A stretch of 64,000 nt of DNA from the NCBI RefSeq assembly GCF_000429045.1, contig NZ_AUBC01000007.1, positions 213,614 through 277,613 on the forward strand, read 5' to 3'. A program made the position numbers and the translations under genes. This document shows, one piece after another, positions 27,208 to 37,051 of the stretch (its first letter is position 1; the number at the start of each line of letters is the position of its first letter). The notes beneath the pieces were generated by a model. It had not been told where the DNA came from. It made no database searches and saw only the letters and a list, made by a program, of their open reading frames with translations. The DNA is from Salinarimonas rosea DSM 21201 (GTDB lineage Bacteria; Pseudomonadota; Alphaproteobacteria; Rhizobiales; Beijerinckiaceae).

Positions 27208-27226
27208 CCTTCCCCTACAGGGAAGG
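27208..27226. repeat. Solo end-palindrome of the dispersed repeat
   Basis: CCTTCCCCTACAGGGAAGG is identical to the right end of the repeat at 16375-16563. It stands alone, 28 bases after the dimethylglycine dehydrogenase-like stop, where its stem could act as a terminator or as a transcript-stabilising hairpin before the second GlxA gene. Confidence 0.6.
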
Positions 27227-27305
27227 AGTATGCAGGCGGATCGCGGTCATGGATCGCCTCGGCCGTCCCGCTGCCGCGCACTTCGATCCAGGGAGGACGT
27301 CATCC

Positions 27306-28319
27306 ATGCCCGCAGGCTCCCCCGCAGATCCCCCGCTCGCGCTGCGCGTCGGCTTCGTGCTCGCCCAGAACTTCACCCTCTCGGCGCTCTCGCTCTTCGT
27401 CGATCCGCTGCGGCTCGCCGCCGACGAGGGGGACCGGTCGCGGCCGATCCGCTGCTCGTGGGCGATCATGGCGTCGAGCGCCGAGCCGGTGCGGGCGAGC
27501 TGCGGCCTGTCCGTGGGGCGCACCTCGCCGCTCTCCGATCCGCGCGGCTTCGACTACGTCGTCGTGGTGGGCGGCCTGCTCCACGGCGGCGACCAGGTCG
27601 ATGCGCAGACCGAACGCTGGCTGAGGTCCGCGGCGCTGGCGGGCGTGCCGCTCGTCGGCGTGTGCACCGGCTCCTTCGTCCTCGCCCGCGCCGGGCTGAT
27701 GCGGAACCGCCGGGCCTGCGTGTCCTGGTACCACCACGCCGAGTACGAGGCCGCGTTCGCCGACACGACGCCGCTGTCCGACCAGCTCTTCCTCGTCGAC
27801 CGGGATCGCATCACCTGCTCGGGCGGCGCCGGCGTGGCCGACCTCGCCGCCTGGCTGATCGAGAAACATCTCGGCCGCGCCGTGGCGCAGAAGGCGCTGC
27901 ACGTGCTCCTGCTCCAGCACGCCCGCGCGGCGAGCGATGCGCAGCCCCACGCGCTCCCCGTCGAGCGCATCGGCGAGGCGCGGGTCGAGCGCGCGCTCAG
28001 GCTCATGGAGCAGAACATCGCCGAGCCCATGACGATCGCGGCGATCGCGGATTCGCTCGCGCTCTCCACGCGCCAGCTCGAGCGCCTGTTCCAGGCGCGG
28101 CTGCGGCTGCGCCCGGCGGTGGTCTACCGCCAGCTGCGGCTGCGGCACGCGCGCTGGCTCATCGAGAACACCGCCAAGCCCGTCACCGCCGTCGCGGTGG
28201 AGACGGGGTTCTGCGACGCGGCGCATTTCTCCCGCCAGTTCAAGGGCTACTTCAACCTGTCGCCGAGCCTGGTGCGTGCGGCGCGCCCGCAGGAGAGCGA
28301 GCCGACGGCCGCGCCGTGA
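27306..28319 (+). CDS. GlxA-family AraC regulator 2
   Basis: 337 residues with the same two-part plan as the regulator at 23395: a DJ-1/PfpI-like domain (VGVCTGSFVLARAGL, ITCSGGAGVADLAAWL) and an AraC DNA-binding domain (STRQLERLFQARLRLRP, VETGFCDAAHFSRQFKGYF). The two are clearly homologous but divergent, not a recent duplicate. ATG 27306 follows GGGAGGA by about eight bases. It lies between the dimethylglycine dehydrogenase-like gene and soxB, all on the plus strand, so it probably controls the sarcosine oxidase operon downstream. Confidence 0.87.
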   Translation: MPAGSPADPPLALRVGFVLAQNFTLSALSLFVDPLRLAADEGDRSRPIRCSWAIMASSAEPVRASCGLSVGRTSPLSDPRGFDYVVVVGGLLHGGDQVDAQTERWLRSAALAGVPLVGVCTGSFVLARAGLMRNRRACVSWYHHAEYEAAFADTTPLSDQLFLVDRDRITCSGGAGVADLAAWLIEKHLGRAVAQKALHVLLLQHARAASDAQPHALPVERIGEARVERALRLMEQNIAEPMTIAAIADSLALSTRQLERLFQARLRLRPAVVYRQLRLRHARWLIENTAKPVTAVAVETGFCDAAHFSRQFKGYFNLSPSLVRAARPQESEPTAAP

Positions 28320-28478
28320 ACCGGCCGCGCTTGAGCGCAGGCGACGCGACGTGTCGTAATCACGCAAGAGAACGTCGCGGCCGATCAAGCGGCGGCGGGC
28401 GCGCGGGCGCAGGATGCGATCCTGATCCCGCCCCAATGATCCCGCCTCGCACGGGCGGGCGACGAGCGAGTGACCGCC

Positions 28479-29735
28479 ATGCGCCGTTTCAATCTCGCAA
28501 ACCTGCTCACGGAGGCCGTGCGCGGGCACGAAGGCTGGGGCCGGCAATGGCGCTCGCCGGAGCCGAAGAAGAGCTACGACGTCGTCGTCGTCGGCGGCGG
28601 CGGGCACGGGCTCGGCACGGCGCACTACCTCGCCGAGGTGCACGGCATCACGAACGTCGCCGTGCTCGAGAAGGGCTGGATCGGCGGCGGCAACACCGGC
28701 CGCAACACCACGATCATCCGCTCGAACTACCTCTACGACGAGAGCGCGCATCTCTACGAGCACGCGGTGAAGCTCTGGGAGGGACTCTCCCGGGACCTGA
28801 ACTACAACGTGATGTACTCGCAGCGCGGCGTGATGATGCTGGCGCACAACGTTCACGACGTGCAGGTCTTCAAGCGCCACGTCTACGCCAACCGGCTCAA
28901 CGGCGTGGACAACGAGTGGCTGACGCCGGAGCAGGCGCAGGCCTATTGCCCGCCGCTCTCCATAGACCCGCGCGCCCGCTATCCCGTGCTCGGCGCCGCG
29001 CTCCAGCGCCGTGGCGGCACCGCGCGCCACGACGCGGTGGCCTGGGGCTACGCCCGCGCGGCGGATGCGCGCGGCGTCGACATCATCCAGAACTGCGAGG
29101 TGACGGGGTTCCGGCGCGATCCCGCCACCGGCGCCGTCACCGGGGTCGAGACCACGAGGGGCTTCATCGGCGCCACGCGGGTGGGTGTCGCGGCCGCGGG
29201 GCACACCTCGGTGATCATGGAGCGCGCCGGCGTGCGCATGCCGCTCCAGAGCTTCCCGCTCCAGGCGCTGGTGTCGGAGCCGGTGAAGCCGGTCTTCCCC
29301 TGCGTCGTGATGTCGAACGCGGTCCACGCCTACATCTCGCAGTCCGACAAGGGCGAGCTCGTCATCGGCGCCGGCACGGACCAGTACGCGTCCTATTCCC
29401 AGCAGGGCGGCCTGCAGATCACGACGCACACGCTCGACGCGATCTGCGAGATCTTCCCGCGCTTCTCGCGGATGCGCATGCTGCGCAACTGGGGCGGCAT
29501 CGTCGACGTGACACCGGACCGCTCGCCGATCATCGGCAAGACGCCGGTGCCGGGCCTCTACGTCAATTGCGGCTGGGGCACCGGCGGCTTCAAGGCGACG
29601 CCGGGCTCGGCCCACGTCTTCGCGCACACGCTCGCCACCGGCGAGCCGCATCCGATCAACGCGCCGTTCACGCTCGATCGCTTCCGCACCGGACGCCTGA
29701 TCGACGAGGCGGCGGCCGCCGCCGTCGCGCACTGA
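28479..29735 (+). CDS. soxB: Sarcosine oxidase, beta subunit
   Basis: Subunit of heterotetrameric sarcosine oxidase, which turns sarcosine into glycine and passes the methyl group to tetrahydrofolate. 418 residues with the FAD motif [18 protein letters not shown] at 35-52, [16 protein letters not shown], and His174 in [12 protein letters not shown], matching the His that binds FMN covalently in bacterial enzymes. ATG 28479 gives the standard [10 protein letters not shown] opening; a GTG at 28470 would add three residues. First gene of soxBDAG; the 150-base gap upstream carries its promoter. Confidence 0.94.
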   Translation: MRRFNLANLLTEAVRGHEGWGRQWRSPEPKKSYDVVVVGGGGHGLGTAHYLAEVHGITNVAVLEKGWIGGGNTGRNTTIIRSNYLYDESAHLYEHAVKLWEGLSRDLNYNVMYSQRGVMMLAHNVHDVQVFKRHVYANRLNGVDNEWLTPEQAQAYCPPLSIDPRARYPVLGAALQRRGGTARHDAVAWGYARAADARGVDIIQNCEVTGFRRDPATGAVTGVETTRGFIGATRVGVAAAGHTSVIMERAGVRMPLQSFPLQALVSEPVKPVFPCVVMSNAVHAYISQSDKGELVIGAGTDQYASYSQQGGLQITTHTLDAICEIFPRFSRMRMLRNWGGIVDVTPDRSPIIGKTPVPGLYVNCGWGTGGFKATPGSAHVFAHTLATGEPHPINAPFTLDRFRTGRLIDEAAAAAVAH

Positions 29736-29747
29736 GGGGCGAGAGTC

Positions 29748-30041
29748 ATGCTGCTGATCACCTGCCCCCATTGCGGTCCGCGGCCGGAACTCGAGTTCCG
29801 CTGGGGCGGCGAGGCGCACGTGGCGCGCCCGGCCGACCCGTCGGCGCTGGACGACCGGGCGTGGTCCGAGTTCCTGTTCGTGCGCAACAACCCCAAGGGC
29901 CTCTTCGCCGAGCGCTGGAACCACGCCCACGGCTGCCAGCGGTGGTTCAACGCGCTCCGCGACACGCACTCCGACAAGTTCGTCGCCACCTATCCCGCCG
30001 GCGCGCCGCGCCCGGACATCGCAGCGGAGGACGCCCGATGA
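29748..30041 (+). CDS. soxD: Sarcosine oxidase, delta subunit
   Basis: 97-residue small subunit of the SoxBDAG complex. It holds a zinc site made by Cys6 and Cys9 (ITCPHCG) with His59 and Cys63 (NHAHGCQRWFN), exactly as expected for the family. Starts 13 bases after soxB; its stop overlaps the soxA start by ATGA, so synthesis is coupled. Confidence 0.95.
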   Translation: MLLITCPHCGPRPELEFRWGGEAHVARPADPSALDDRAWSEFLFVRNNPKGLFAERWNHAHGCQRWFNALRDTHSDKFVATYPAGAPRPDIAAEDAR

Positions 30042-33040
30042 GCGCTCAGGCCTACCGCCTCCCGCAGGGCGGGCGCATCGACCGCACGCGGCCGCTCGCC
30101 ATCCGCTTCGACGGCGAGACCTACGAGGGCTATGCCGGCGACACCGTGGCGTCGACGCTGCTGGCGAACGGCGTCCACCTGATGGGCCGCTCGTTCAAGT
30201 ACCACCGGCCGCGCGGCCTCCTCTCGGTCGGGACCGACGAGCCGAACGCGCTGCTCTCGGTCGATCGCGGCCCCGGCCGGGTCGACCCGAACAACCGCGC
30301 CGGCGCCGTCGAGGCGGTGGACGGGCTCGTCACCGGCTCGCAGAACCGCTGGCCCTCGCTCGGCTTCGACATCGGCGCGGTCAACGACCTGCTCTCGCCG
30401 GTCTTGGTGGCGGGCTTCTACTACAAGACCTTCATGTGGCCGCGCTCGTTCTGGGACAAGGTCTACGAGCCGATCATCCGCGCCGCCGCGGGGCTCGGCG
30501 TGGCGCCGGAGGGCCCCGACCCGGACCGCTACGCCCACCGCCACGCCCATTGCGACGTGCTGATCGTCGGCGCCGGTCCCGCCGGCCTCGCCGCCGCGCT
30601 CGCCGCCGCGGGCTCGGGCAAGCGGGTGATGCTCGCCGACGAGCAGGCCGAGCCGGGCGGTGCGCTGCTGCACGACCCCCGCGCGACCATCGACGGCCTG
30701 CCGGCGCAGGACTGGGTGGCTCAGACGCTCGCCGCCCTCGACGGGCACGAGAACGTGGTGATCCTGCCGCGCACCACCGCCTTCGGCTACTACAACCACA
30801 ATCACGTCGCCCTGGTGGAGCGGGTCTCCGACCATCTCCCCCTCGACCAGGCCCGCGACCTGCCACGCGAGCGGCTGTGGCAGGTTCGCGCCGGCGAGGT
30901 CGTGCTCGCCACCGGGTCGCACGAGCGCCCGCTGGTCTTCGCCGACAACGACCGCCCGGGCATCATGCTGGCGGAGGGCCTGCGCGTCCTCGTCAACCGC
31001 TACGGCGTGGCGCCGGGACGCCAGGTGGCGATCGCGACCGTCGGCTCCTCGGCCTACACCGCCGCCGCCGATCTCGCGGCGGCGGGGATCCGGGTGACGA
31101 TCGTCGACGTGCGGCTCGCGGGGGATTGCGCCGCGGACGTGGCCTTCGCCGCGCAGCACGGCATCGAGGTGCTGGCGGGCCACACGGTGGTGGGCTCGAA
31201 GGGCCGCCTGCGGGTCTCCGGCCTGGTCGTGGCGCCGCTGCGCGCCGACGGCTCGGTCGGCGCCCGCCGCACCCTGCCGTGCGACTGCGTCGGCATGTCG
31301 GGCCGCTGGACGCCGGCGGTGCACCTGTTCTCGCAGTCGCGCGGCAAGCTCGCCTTCGACGCCGAGCGCGACGCCTTCCTGCCCGGCACGCACGCCCAGG
31401 CGGAGCGCTCCGCCGGCGCCTGCGCCGGGGACTACGACCTCGCAGCCTGCCTCGACGCCGGCTTCGCTGCCGGCGCGGCGGCCGCGGGCGTCTCCGAGGC
31501 ACGCACCTTCCAGGCGAGCCCCACCCGCACCGGCTTCCAGCCCATGCGCGTGCTGCCCACCGATGCCGATCCCGGGCGCGTGCGCGCCTTCGTCGACTTC
31601 CAGAACGACGTCACCGCCAAGGACCTGAAGCTCGCCGTGCGCGAGGGCTTCCACGCGATCGAGCACGTCAAGCGCTACACGACGACGGGCATGGCCACCG
31701 ACCAGGGCAAGACGTCGAACATGAACGCGCTGGGCTACGTGGCGGGGCTCCTCGACAAGGAGCTGCCCACGGTCGGCACGACGACCTTCCGCCCGCCCTA
31801 CACGCCGGTCTCCTTCGGCGCGCTGGTCGGCCCGAGCAAGGGCGCGCTCTTCGACCCCGTGCGCCGGACGCCGATCGACCCGTGGGCGGAGGCCCATGGC
31901 GCCGTGTTCGAGCCGGTCTCGCTGTGGCGGCGTGCCTGGTACTTCCCCAAGGCCGGGGAGGACATGCACGCCGCCGTCGCACGCGAATGCGCGGCCGTGC
32001 GCGATGGCGTCGGCATCTTCGACGCCTCGACGCTCGGCAAGATCGAGGTCGTCGGCCCCGATGCCGCCGAGTTCCTGAACCGGATGTACGTCAACGGCTG
32101 GTCGAAGCTCGCGCCGGGCAAGTGCCGCTACGGGCTGATGCTGAAGGAGGACGGCTTCATCCTCGACGACGGCGTCGTCGCGCGCCTGGCGGAGGATCGC
32201 TTCCACGTCACCACCACCACCGGCGGTGCGCCGCGGGTGCTGGCGCTGATGGAGGACTACCTCCAGACCGAGTGGCCGGACCTCGACGTGTTCCTCACCT
32301 CGGTGACCGAGCAATGGGCGGTGATCGCCCTGCAGGGCCCGCGCGCCCGCGACGTGCTCGCGCCCTTCGTCTCCGACATCGACCTCGGAAACGAGGCGCT
32401 GCCGCACATGTCCGTGCGCGAGGGCTTCGTCTGCGGCGTGCCGGCGCGGCTGATGCGCGTCTCCTTCACGGGCGAGCTCGGCTACGAGGTCAACGTGCCG
32501 GCCGACTACGGCCGCGCGGTGTGGGAGGCGCTGTGGGAGGCGGGACGGGAGCTCGGCATCACGCCCTACGGCACCGAGACCATGCACGTGCTGCGCGCCG
32601 AGAAGGGCTTCATCATCGTCGGCCAGGAGACCGACGGCACGGTGACGCCCGACGACGTCGGGCTGGGCGGCATGGTCTCGAAGGTGAAGCCCGATTTCGT
32701 CGGCAAGCGCTCGCTCGCGCGGCCCGACCTCGTGGCGGGCGGCCGCAAGCAGCTCGTCGGGCTCGAGACGGAGGATCCGCACGAGCGGCTCGACGAGGGC
32801 GCGCAGATCGTGCTCGACCCCTCGGCCCCGGTGCCGGTGCCGATGCTCGGCCACGTCACGTCGAGCTATTTCAGCCCCGCCTGCGGGCGCACGATCGCGC
32901 TGGCCCTCGTCGCCGACGGCCACGCGCGGATGGGCGAGACCATCCACGTCACCACGATGGCCGGCTTCGCCCGCGCCACGATCCGCGACACCGTCTTCGT
33001 CGATGCGGAAGGAGTGCGCGTCCATGCTCGAGATTCGTAA
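30038..33040 (+). CDS. soxA: Sarcosine oxidase, alpha subunit
   Basis: Large subunit (1000 residues). An N-terminal ferredoxin-like segment (RFDGETYEGYAGDTVASTLL, GRSFKYHRPRG) precedes an NAD-binding flavoprotein domain (about 168-480; LIVGAGPAGLAAALAAAGSG) and C-terminal GcvT-type folate-binding domains (about 600-995; SFTGELGYEVNVPADYG, LRAEKGFIIVGQ). This is the complete architecture, with no truncation. It receives electrons and the methylene group from the beta-subunit reaction and forms 5,10-methylene-tetrahydrofolate. Confidence 0.95.
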   Translation: MSAQAYRLPQGGRIDRTRPLAIRFDGETYEGYAGDTVASTLLANGVHLMGRSFKYHRPRGLLSVGTDEPNALLSVDRGPGRVDPNNRAGAVEAVDGLVTGSQNRWPSLGFDIGAVNDLLSPVLVAGFYYKTFMWPRSFWDKVYEPIIRAAAGLGVAPEGPDPDRYAHRHAHCDVLIVGAGPAGLAAALAAAGSGKRVMLADEQAEPGGALLHDPRATIDGLPAQDWVAQTLAALDGHENVVILPRTTAFGYYNHNHVALVERVSDHLPLDQARDLPRERLWQVRAGEVVLATGSHERPLVFADNDRPGIMLAEGLRVLVNRYGVAPGRQVAIATVGSSAYTAAADLAAAGIRVTIVDVRLAGDCAADVAFAAQHGIEVLAGHTVVGSKGRLRVSGLVVAPLRADGSVGARRTLPCDCVGMSGRWTPAVHLFSQSRGKLAFDAERDAFLPGTHAQAERSAGACAGDYDLAACLDAGFAAGAAAAGVSEARTFQASPTRTGFQPMRVLPTDADPGRVRAFVDFQNDVTAKDLKLAVREGFHAIEHVKRYTTTGMATDQGKTSNMNALGYVAGLLDKELPTVGTTTFRPPYTPVSFGALVGPSKGALFDPVRRTPIDPWAEAHGAVFEPVSLWRRAWYFPKAGEDMHAAVARECAAVRDGVGIFDASTLGKIEVVGPDAAEFLNRMYVNGWSKLAPGKCRYGLMLKEDGFILDDGVVARLAEDRFHVTTTTGGAPRVLALMEDYLQTEWPDLDVFLTSVTEQWAVIALQGPRARDVLAPFVSDIDLGNEALPHMSVREGFVCGVPARLMRVSFTGELGYEVNVPADYGRAVWEALWEAGRELGITPYGTETMHVLRAEKGFIIVGQETDGTVTPDDVGLGGMVSKVKPDFVGKRSLARPDLVAGGRKQLVGLETEDPHERLDEGAQIVLDPSAPVPVPMLGHVTSSYFSPACGRTIALALVADGHARMGETIHVTTMAGFARATIRDTVFVDAEGVRVHARDS

Positions 33041-33587
33041 CCGGGCGACCCGCGCGGCGCCCTTCCCGCTCGCCGCGGAGACGATCGGCGGCGTCACGAT
33101 CGCGCCGAGTCCCCCGCGCACGCGCCTGTCGCTGCGCCTTCGCCCTCTGGCTGCCGCGGGAATCGGGAGCGTCGCGGGGCTGGTGCTCGACGGGCCGATC
33201 GGCTCGACCAGCGAATGCGACGGCCGCCGCGCCCTGCGGCTCGGGCCGGACGAATGGCTCCTCGTCGCGGACGCCGACGAGGGCGACGAGCTCGCGGCCC
33301 GCGTCATCGGCGCGCTCGCCGGCACGGTCCACGCGCTCGTCGACGTCGGCCACCGCTCCTGCGGCCTCCTCGTGAGCGGTGCCGGCGCGGCGACGGCACT
33401 TTCCGCCGGCTGCCCGCTCGACCTCGCGCCGGAGGCGTTCCCGGTCGGCAGGGCGACCCGGACGGTTCTCGCCAAGACGGAGATCCTGCTCTCGCACCTC
33501 GACGCGGACACGTTCGAGGTGGAATGCTGGCGCTCCTACGCGGACTACGTCCGCGGCTTTCTCCTCGAGGCGGCGCGCGGCCTGTGA
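33024..33587 (+). CDS. soxG: Sarcosine oxidase, gamma subunit
   Basis: 187-residue structural subunit of SoxBDAG with the family GcvT-like fold: LGPDEWLLVADADE, LVDVGHRSCGLLVSG, GCPLDLAPEAFPVG and CWRSYADYVRGFL at the end. ATG 33024 lies inside the last codons of soxA (17-base overlap), with AAGGAG about nine bases before it; a GTG at 33003 also reads in frame but is less likely. Confidence 0.93.
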   Translation: MLEIRNRATRAAPFPLAAETIGGVTIAPSPPRTRLSLRLRPLAAAGIGSVAGLVLDGPIGSTSECDGRRALRLGPDEWLLVADADEGDELAARVIGALAGTVHALVDVGHRSCGLLVSGAGAATALSAGCPLDLAPEAFPVGRATRTVLAKTEILLSHLDADTFEVECWRSYADYVRGFLLEAARGL

Positions 33588-33613
33588 GCCGCCGCGGCGG
33601 AGCGTGACGGGCC

Positions 33614-34981
<1,368 letters not shown>

Positions 34982-35071
34982 GGCGCGCCGCGCCGCCCCC
35001 CCCCCCGCGGGTGACGCCGCGCAGAGCCGGGCCTATGCTCGGTCTCCGCCGCATCGATGGAGGAGACCCGA

Positions 35072-35527
35072 TTGCCCCGCCAGCCCCGCCCCGCGCGCGC
35101 CGCCTACGCCGTGTTCCGGCCGATCCAGACGCGCTGGATGGACAACGACGTCTACGGCCACGTCAACAACGTCGTCTACTACAGCTACTTCGACACGGCG
35201 GTGAACGGCTGGTACGTCGACGCGGGCCTGCTCGACGTCGCGACGAGCCCCGTGGTCGGGCTCGTGGTCGAGACGTCCTGCGCCTATTTCGAGAGCGTCG
35301 CCTTCCCGGACGCGCTGGAGGCCGGAATCGCGGTCGCACGGCTGGGAAGCTCGTCGGTCACCTATTCGGTGGGGATCTTCAAGGCGGGTGCGCCCGAGGC
35401 CGCAGCGGCGGGGCGGTTCACCCACGTCTTCGTTTCACGTGAAAACAGCCGGCCGGTGCCGATCCCCGAGGACACCCGCGCGGCACTGGAACGCCTCGCG
35501 CGCGCGGCACCCCCGCCGCCGCCCTGA
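35072..35527 (+). CDS. Hotdog-fold acyl-CoA thioesterase
   Basis: A 4-hydroxybenzoyl-CoA-thioesterase-type protein of about 151 residues that hydrolyses an acyl-CoA. The active-site helix TRWMDNDVYGHVNNVVYYSY contains the catalytic Asp. The TTG at 35072 is preferred because GGAGGAG ends six bases before it; the in-frame ATG at 35057 has no ribosome site, would place that GGAGGAG inside the gene, and would add five residues. An 11-base C run lies in front of the gene. A parS-like palindrome occurs within codons near the 3' end. Substrate unknown. Confidence 0.8.
   Translation: MPRQPRPARAAYAVFRPIQTRWMDNDVYGHVNNVVYYSYFDTAVNGWYVDAGLLDVATSPVVGLVVETSCAYFESVAFPDALEAGIAVARLGSSSVTYSVGIFKAGAPEAAAAGRFTHVFVSRENSRPVPIPEDTRAALERLARAAPPPPP
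35431..35446. promoter_or_regulatory. parS-like palindrome inside the thioesterase gene
   Basis: CGTTTCACGTGAAAAC shares 13 consecutive bases (positions 2-14) with the ParB site TGTTTCACGTGAAACA. It may be a genuine ParB nucleation site, which can lie within genes, or a chance match to codons for Val-Ser-Arg-Glu. Confidence 0.45.
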
Positions 35528-35537
35528 GGACGGCGCC

Positions 35538-36620
35538 TCACCCCACCCGGCGGGCCGGATCCTCCTGCGTCTCCTCCTCGACCGCGAAGCGCAGCATCAC
35601 CTTCGTCCCGCGGTGGCTCGGATCGAACTCGAGCCTCGACTGGAGCGCCGACGCCATCGACTTGATGATCCGCGTCCCGAGCCCGCTCCCCGTCGCCGGC
35701 TCCTCGCCGCGCCAGCCGGCGCCGTCGTCCTCGACAACGAGCCGGGCCATGCCGCTGCCGTCGCGCACGAGGAGCACCCGGACCTCGCCGCCGGCTCCCG
35801 CCGGATAGGCGTATTTCACGGCGTTGGTGACCAGCTCCGCGACGATCACGCCCAGCGAGACCGCCTTGTCGGTGGGCATCGGGACGCCCTCCGCCTGGAC
35901 CTTCAGCTCGTGGCGCTCGCCCTGCGCCTGGAGGGCGGCGGCGAGCTCCTCGATCAGCCCGCGCAGGTAGGCGTCCATCGACACCGCGCGGATGTCCGGC
36001 GAGGTGTAGAGCCGCCGGTGGATCTGCGCGATGGCGGTGATTCGCGACTGCGTCTCCACGAGCACCGAGCGTGCACCGGGATCCGTCACCAGCGACTTCT
36101 GCATCGAGACCAGCGAGGAGACGAGCTGGAGCGAATTCGCCACCCTGTGGTTCACCTCGCGCAGCAGCATCTCCGCCCGGTCGCGCTGCTCGCGCACCTC
36201 GCGCTCCGCCGCCTCCTTGGCGCGGCGCACGCGCTCCTGCGACAGGGACTGGCCGATGCCGGCGACGAGCAGGTCGAAGAACGCGCCGCCCACGTCCTTG
36301 ACGATGTAGTCGGCCGCGCCGGCCTTCAGCGCCGCGACGGCGATGCGGCCCTCGTCGGCGCCGGTGACGTAGACGACCGGGGGCGGGTCGGGCAGGGCGC
36401 GGATCTCGGCGAGAACCTCGAGCCCTTCCTTGCCCGGCATGAAGTGGTCGAGGGCGACGACATCGAAGCCGCCCGTCGCGAGTGCGGCGACGCCGTCGTC
36501 GCCGCCGAGCGCGAAGCTGACCGCGATGCCCTTGCGGGCCAGCGTGCGCTCGACCAGGCGGCCGAAGGCGGGGTCGTCGTCGATGTAGAGGAGGCGCACG
36601 CCTTCGAGCTGGTAGGGCAC
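35538..36620 (-). CDS. Receiver-domain sensor kinase of the HWE/HisKA_2 type
   Basis: 360 residues: an N-terminal receiver (about 8-125; LLYIDDDP, phosphoacceptor Asp in DVVALDHFMPG, Lys in YIVKDVGG), a short coil, then a kinase core whose H-box LLREVNHRVANSLQLVSSL is of the HisKA_2/HWE class, followed by an ATPase domain (ELVTNAVKYAYP, VEDDGAGW, GSGLGTRII). The unusual order (receiver first, kinase last) fits a mid-relay kinase activated by phosphorylation. It lies five bases after a stand-alone receiver gene in a three-gene operon. Confidence 0.88.
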   Translation of the reverse strand: MPYQLEGVRLLYIDDDPAFGRLVERTLARKGIAVSFALGGDDGVAALATGGFDVVALDHFMPGKEGLEVLAEIRALPDPPPVVYVTGADEGRIAVAALKAGAADYIVKDVGGAFFDLLVAGIGQSLSQERVRRAKEAAEREVREQRDRAEMLLREVNHRVANSLQLVSSLVSMQKSLVTDPGARSVLVETQSRITAIAQIHRRLYTSPDIRAVSMDAYLRGLIEELAAALQAQGERHELKVQAEGVPMPTDKAVSLGVIVAELVTNAVKYAYPAGAGGEVRVLLVRDGSGMARLVVEDDGAGWRGEEPATGSGLGTRIIKSMASALQSRLEFDPSHRGTKVMLRFAVEEETQEDPARRVG

Positions 36621-36625
36621 GATCG

Positions 36626-37051
36626 TCAGGCCTCTGGCACCTGCATCACGGAAAGGAACAGGCCCAGCTGCCGGATGGCCTGGGCGAACGTCTCGTACTC
36701 CACCGGCTTCGTGATGTACACGTTGCAGCCGAGGTCGTAGCAGCGCTGGATCTCGCGCTGGTCGTCGGTCGTCGTCAGCACGATCACCGGCGCGCGCCGC
36801 AGGCGTTCGTCGGCCTTGAGCTTGGCCAGGATGTCGATGCCGCTCATGTCCGGCAGGTTCAGGTCGAGCAGGACGAGGAGCGGGCCGTTGGCGCGCACCT
36901 CCTCCAGCATGACGTGGGCGAGCGCGGAGGTGCCGTCGACGAAGTGGCGGATCTCGTTGTTCACGCCGGCGCGGCGGACGTTCTTCTCGATGAGGCGGGC
37001 GTGGCCCTGGTCGTCCTCGACCATGATGATGGTAACGGGCTGCGGGCTCAT
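36626..37051 (-). CDS. Single-domain response regulator (Rcp1-like)
   Basis: 141 residues consisting only of a receiver: acidic pair in IIMVEDDQGHARLIEKN, phosphoacceptor Asp in LVLLDLNLPDMSG, Thr in VLTTTDD and Lys in VYITKPVEY. The insertion and the helix LIEKNVRRAG are typical of Rcp1-like partners of membrane or phytochrome kinases. Its ATG overlaps the stop of the CHASE kinase gene, so it is probably the direct phosphate acceptor of that kinase. Confidence 0.9.
   Translation of the reverse strand: MSPQPVTIIMVEDDQGHARLIEKNVRRAGVNNEIRHFVDGTSALAHVMLEEVRANGPLLVLLDLNLPDMSGIDILAKLKADERLRRAPVIVLTTTDDQREIQRCYDLGCNVYITKPVEYETFAQAIRQLGLFLSVMQVPEA

Noticed and set aside
27230..33040. Frame that would fuse soxA with about 930 upstream residues
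   Set aside because: The upstream part is an out-of-frame shadow of GlxA-2, soxB and soxD; the soxA ATG at 30038 overlaps the soxD stop as in other genomes.
33588..33613. Glycine riboswitch before sdaA
   Set aside because: Only 26 bases separate soxG and sdaA, too short for the aptamer; none seen in the leader before soxB either.
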